Below, piece by piece: positions 6,193 through 7,901 of a stretch of DNA of 7,901 nt. Every line of letters starts with the position of its first letter. The first letter of the stretch is position 1. The stretch lies in assembly GCA_964495085.1 (NCBI GenBank), contig CAZBUK010000132.1:1-7901 (forward strand). The letters are read 5' to 3'. Made by a program: the position numbers and the translations under genes. Source of the stretch: CAZBUK01 sp964495085. Lineage in GTDB: Bacteria; Bacteroidota; Ignavibacteria; T3Sed10-11. The notes under the pieces were generated by a model. That model saw only the letters and a list, made by a program, of their open reading frames with translations, made no database searches and was not told where the DNA came from.

Positions 6193-7380
6193 TCATCTCG
6201 CCCTTGCTATGGCGGGATGCGTCCCTTTCTCGATCAGCGGTGTCGGTTCTCCGTTATGCTCGAAGATCGGCAGGTACTTGACGGCCAGCGTGAAAATTCC
6301 GAATCCGGCAGCGACGATTCCCATGGTGATAGAAATTTCCATCCAGGACGGGAAGTAAGTCTCGCTCGTGATACCCGCCTGTATGCCGGTGACGCTGACG
6401 TTCAGCCTGTTTAACACGACGCCGATCACCACCATAAAGGAAATCCAGAAGAGAGATTTCTCGCTCGTCCTGAACCGTTTGATAAACAGGAGGACCATCG
6501 GTACGAGCACACCGATCAGCATCTCGGCCTGAAAGAGAATGCTCTCGAGCGAGGCGGTAAATACCGCAGCCATCGCTCCCCTGCCGATAAGGTCCTGCAC
6601 CTTCAGAATGCCGTAAAGCATCAGAACGACCGCCAGCACCCTCGCCATCACGATGAGCAGATCCATCTCCAGGTGTTTGTTGAATGCGCGTTTCGAGAGG
6701 AACGACTCGAACGTTACCATACCGATACCGACCGCGATTGCAGATACGTAAAAGAGGACCGGCAGCAGCGGAGTATACCATAACTCGTGCAACTTGTGCG
6801 GAACGATCAGATAGAGCGAGCCGAGCGAAGACTGATGCAGCGTGGATAGGATGACTCCCAGGATCACCAGGGGAATCGTTATCGACTTGATGATCTTCAA
6901 TACCCGCGGGAGCCGCAGCTTCTCGAACACAGCCGGGCTGAATTCGAGAAACAGAACGACGTTGTAGAGGATCACGCACCAGGCGACCTCGAACATCACC
7001 GAACGGGGATTCCACATAATGAGCGGATGCCATATCCTGTCAGGTCTGCCGAGATCGAACATCAAACCGCAGACGACCAGAATGTATCCGAGGAATGCCG
7101 TCAGCACCGCCGGGCGGATTACCGGCCTGAATTTCTTGAGATTAAAGATGTAGACGATCGCGCAGAGCGTAAACCCGCCGGCCGCGAGAGCAACTCCGGA
7201 GAGGACGTCGAATCCGATCCAGATCCCCCAGGGAAACGTGTCGCTCATATTCGTGGCCGGACCGAGACCGAAGTAAAACCGATACAATCCGGAATATAAC
7301 CCGAGTCCGATCAAAACGAACATGATCGTTTTCCAGAAGGTCAGCGGCCCGATAATTTCTTTTATTTTATTCATTACCAT
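6193..7380 (-). CDS. HybB/NrfD-family quinone-reactive membrane subunit
   Basis: This 395-residue integral membrane protein has about nine or ten hydrophobic helices. It closely matches the pattern of HybB, the membrane subunit of hydrogenase-2, within the NrfD/PsrC family. Such subunits exchange electrons between an attached iron-sulfur protein and the quinone pool and carry no haem of their own. HybB-like blocks are FGLG (37-40), FPWGIWIGFD (49-58), the segment FEVAWCVILYNVVLFLEFSP (130-149), LHQSSLGSLY (181-190), HELWYTPLLP (198-207) and YFPSWMEI near residue 345. It lies 26 bases after the HybA-like gene, its expected partner. The next gene is a histidine kinase, not the hydrogenase large subunit HybC that follows hybB in Escherichia coli, so a complex with another periplasmic module, such as a multihaem cytochrome, is equally possible. 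The start is uncertain between ATG 7380 and ATG 7374; a GGA element favours the latter. Confidence 0.88.
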   Translation of the reverse strand: MVMNKIKEIIGPLTFWKTIMFVLIGLGLYSGLYRFYFGLGPATNMSDTFPWGIWIGFDVLSGVALAAGGFTLCAIVYIFNLKKFRPVIRPAVLTAFLGYILVVCGLMFDLGRPDRIWHPLIMWNPRSVMFEVAWCVILYNVVLFLEFSPAVFEKLRLPRVLKIIKSITIPLVILGVILSTLHQSSLGSLYLIVPHKLHELWYTPLLPVLFYVSAIAVGIGMVTFESFLSKRAFNKHLEMDLLIVMARVLAVVLMLYGILKVQDLIGRGAMAAVFTASLESILFQAEMLIGVLVPMVLLFIKRFRTSEKSLFWISFMVVIGVVLNRLNVSVTGIQAGITSETYFPSWMEISITMGIVAAGFGIFTLAVKYLPIFEHNGEPTPLIEKGTHPAIARAR

Positions 7381-7406
7381 ATCCGTATTCGATAGTTAAA
7401 TAATTC

Positions 7407-7901
7407 TTATTCTTCGTCCGGGTTTTCTTTCTTCTTCTGCTCATAGGCCGATACCTCGTCGCGTCTGCTGGTAATCCAGTGGATACCGTAGAGCGTAGCT
7501 CCGCCGACCAGGACGACATTCGGAATCTTCGATAATGCTTTCCATGTGAGCATCGGGAGAGGATCCTTCATAAGATCCATCCGGAATCCCAGTTCTTCGA
7601 ACGGAACCGGCGAGATATAGAGGAAGGAAGTTCCGCCGACTTCTTCAACGCCGTAGATATAGTCCACATACATGCCGGGATTGTCGGCGATCCGTTTTCT
7701 CGCCGTCTCGATTATCTCGTCGCGATCGCCGAACTCCGTCGCTTCAACCGGGCAGGCTTCCACGCACGCGGGGATGCCCCCTTCTTCGAGCCTGTGCGCG
7801 CAGAAGATACATTTCGTGACCTTCGGCAGCCGCTCGTTCCAGGTATACGTCGGAATGTCGAAGGGACAGGCGACCATACAGTACCGACATCCCATGCACT
7901 T
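7407..7901 (-). CDS. HybA-like 4Fe-4S ferredoxin subunit, C-terminal part
   Basis: The gene enters from the right edge; 164 residues are visible and the start lies outside the window. The ATG at 7895 is internal, because the frame stays open to the edge and the preceding codons complete a cluster motif. Visible iron-sulfur ligands are KCMGCRYCMVACP (C-x2-C-x2-C-x3-C at visible residues 2-12) and CIFCAHRLEEGGIPACVEACP (Cys31, 34, 46, 50), enough for two cubane clusters in combination with missing ones upstream. GGTSFLYISPVPFEELG matches the HybA family, and a single C-terminal transmembrane helix (about 124-142) anchors it in the membrane, as in HybA. It would pass electrons between a periplasmic redox enzyme or cytochrome and the HybB-like protein 26 bases downstream. 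Full-length HybA proteins are about 300 residues, so roughly the N-terminal half is missing. Confidence 0.88.
   Translation of the reverse strand, partial: KCMGCRYCMVACPFDIPTYTWNERLPKVTKCIFCAHRLEEGGIPACVEACPVEATEFGDRDEIIETARKRIADNPGMYVDYIYGVEEVGGTSFLYISPVPFEELGFRMDLMKDPLPMLTWKALSKIPNVVLVGGATLYGIHWITSRRDEVSAYEQKKKENPDEE

Noticed and set aside
5155..6414. 419-codon plus-strand open frame opposite the kinase gene
   Set aside because: It lies antisense to the kinase and the end of the HybB-like gene and is Arg/His-rich and domain-free, as expected for a shadow of GC-rich coding DNA.

Overview
The window carries six complete protein genes, one gene cut by the right edge and one tRNA gene, all read from the minus strand, so the biology runs from right to left. 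c-type haem motifs in a periplasmic sensor, a HybA/HybB-type respiratory pair, DsbD-like and redoxin proteins with signal peptides and a sigma-54 type regulator point to a Gram-negative bacterium with an anaerobic or redox-flexible respiratory chain. Desulfobacterota or an FCB-group/candidate-phylum lineage would fit, but the sequence does not settle this. Coding DNA is moderately GC-rich. The left 350 bases are AT-rich and full of palindromes.

Right block (7901 to about 2522): the C-terminal part of a HybA-like iron-sulfur protein, a HybB/NrfD-family quinone-reactive membrane subunit, a 13-bp perfect hairpin, a membrane histidine kinase with two periplasmic c-haem motifs, an NtrC-family response regulator, and an archaemetzincin zinc peptidase whose TTG start overlaps the regulator's stop. 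The simplest reading is a membrane electron-transfer module followed by a two-component system that senses redox state or a haem ligand and controls sigma-54 promoters. No such promoter was found inside the window, so its targets probably lie outside it.

Middle (2521 to 1970): a tRNA-Ala(CGC) gene with a plausible promoter, then about 380 bases without a convincing gene.

Left block (1969 to 1): a stand-alone secreted DsbD N-terminal-type domain and a secreted one-cysteine redoxin, suggesting extracytoplasmic thiol-disulfide or thiol-peroxide chemistry. A palindromic repeat, a Rho-independent terminator and further inverted repeats follow. No complete new defence or mobile system is seen. The most interesting points are the haem-binding sensor linked to a HybAB-type complex that lacks a hydrogenase large subunit downstream, and the translationally coupled archaemetzincin.
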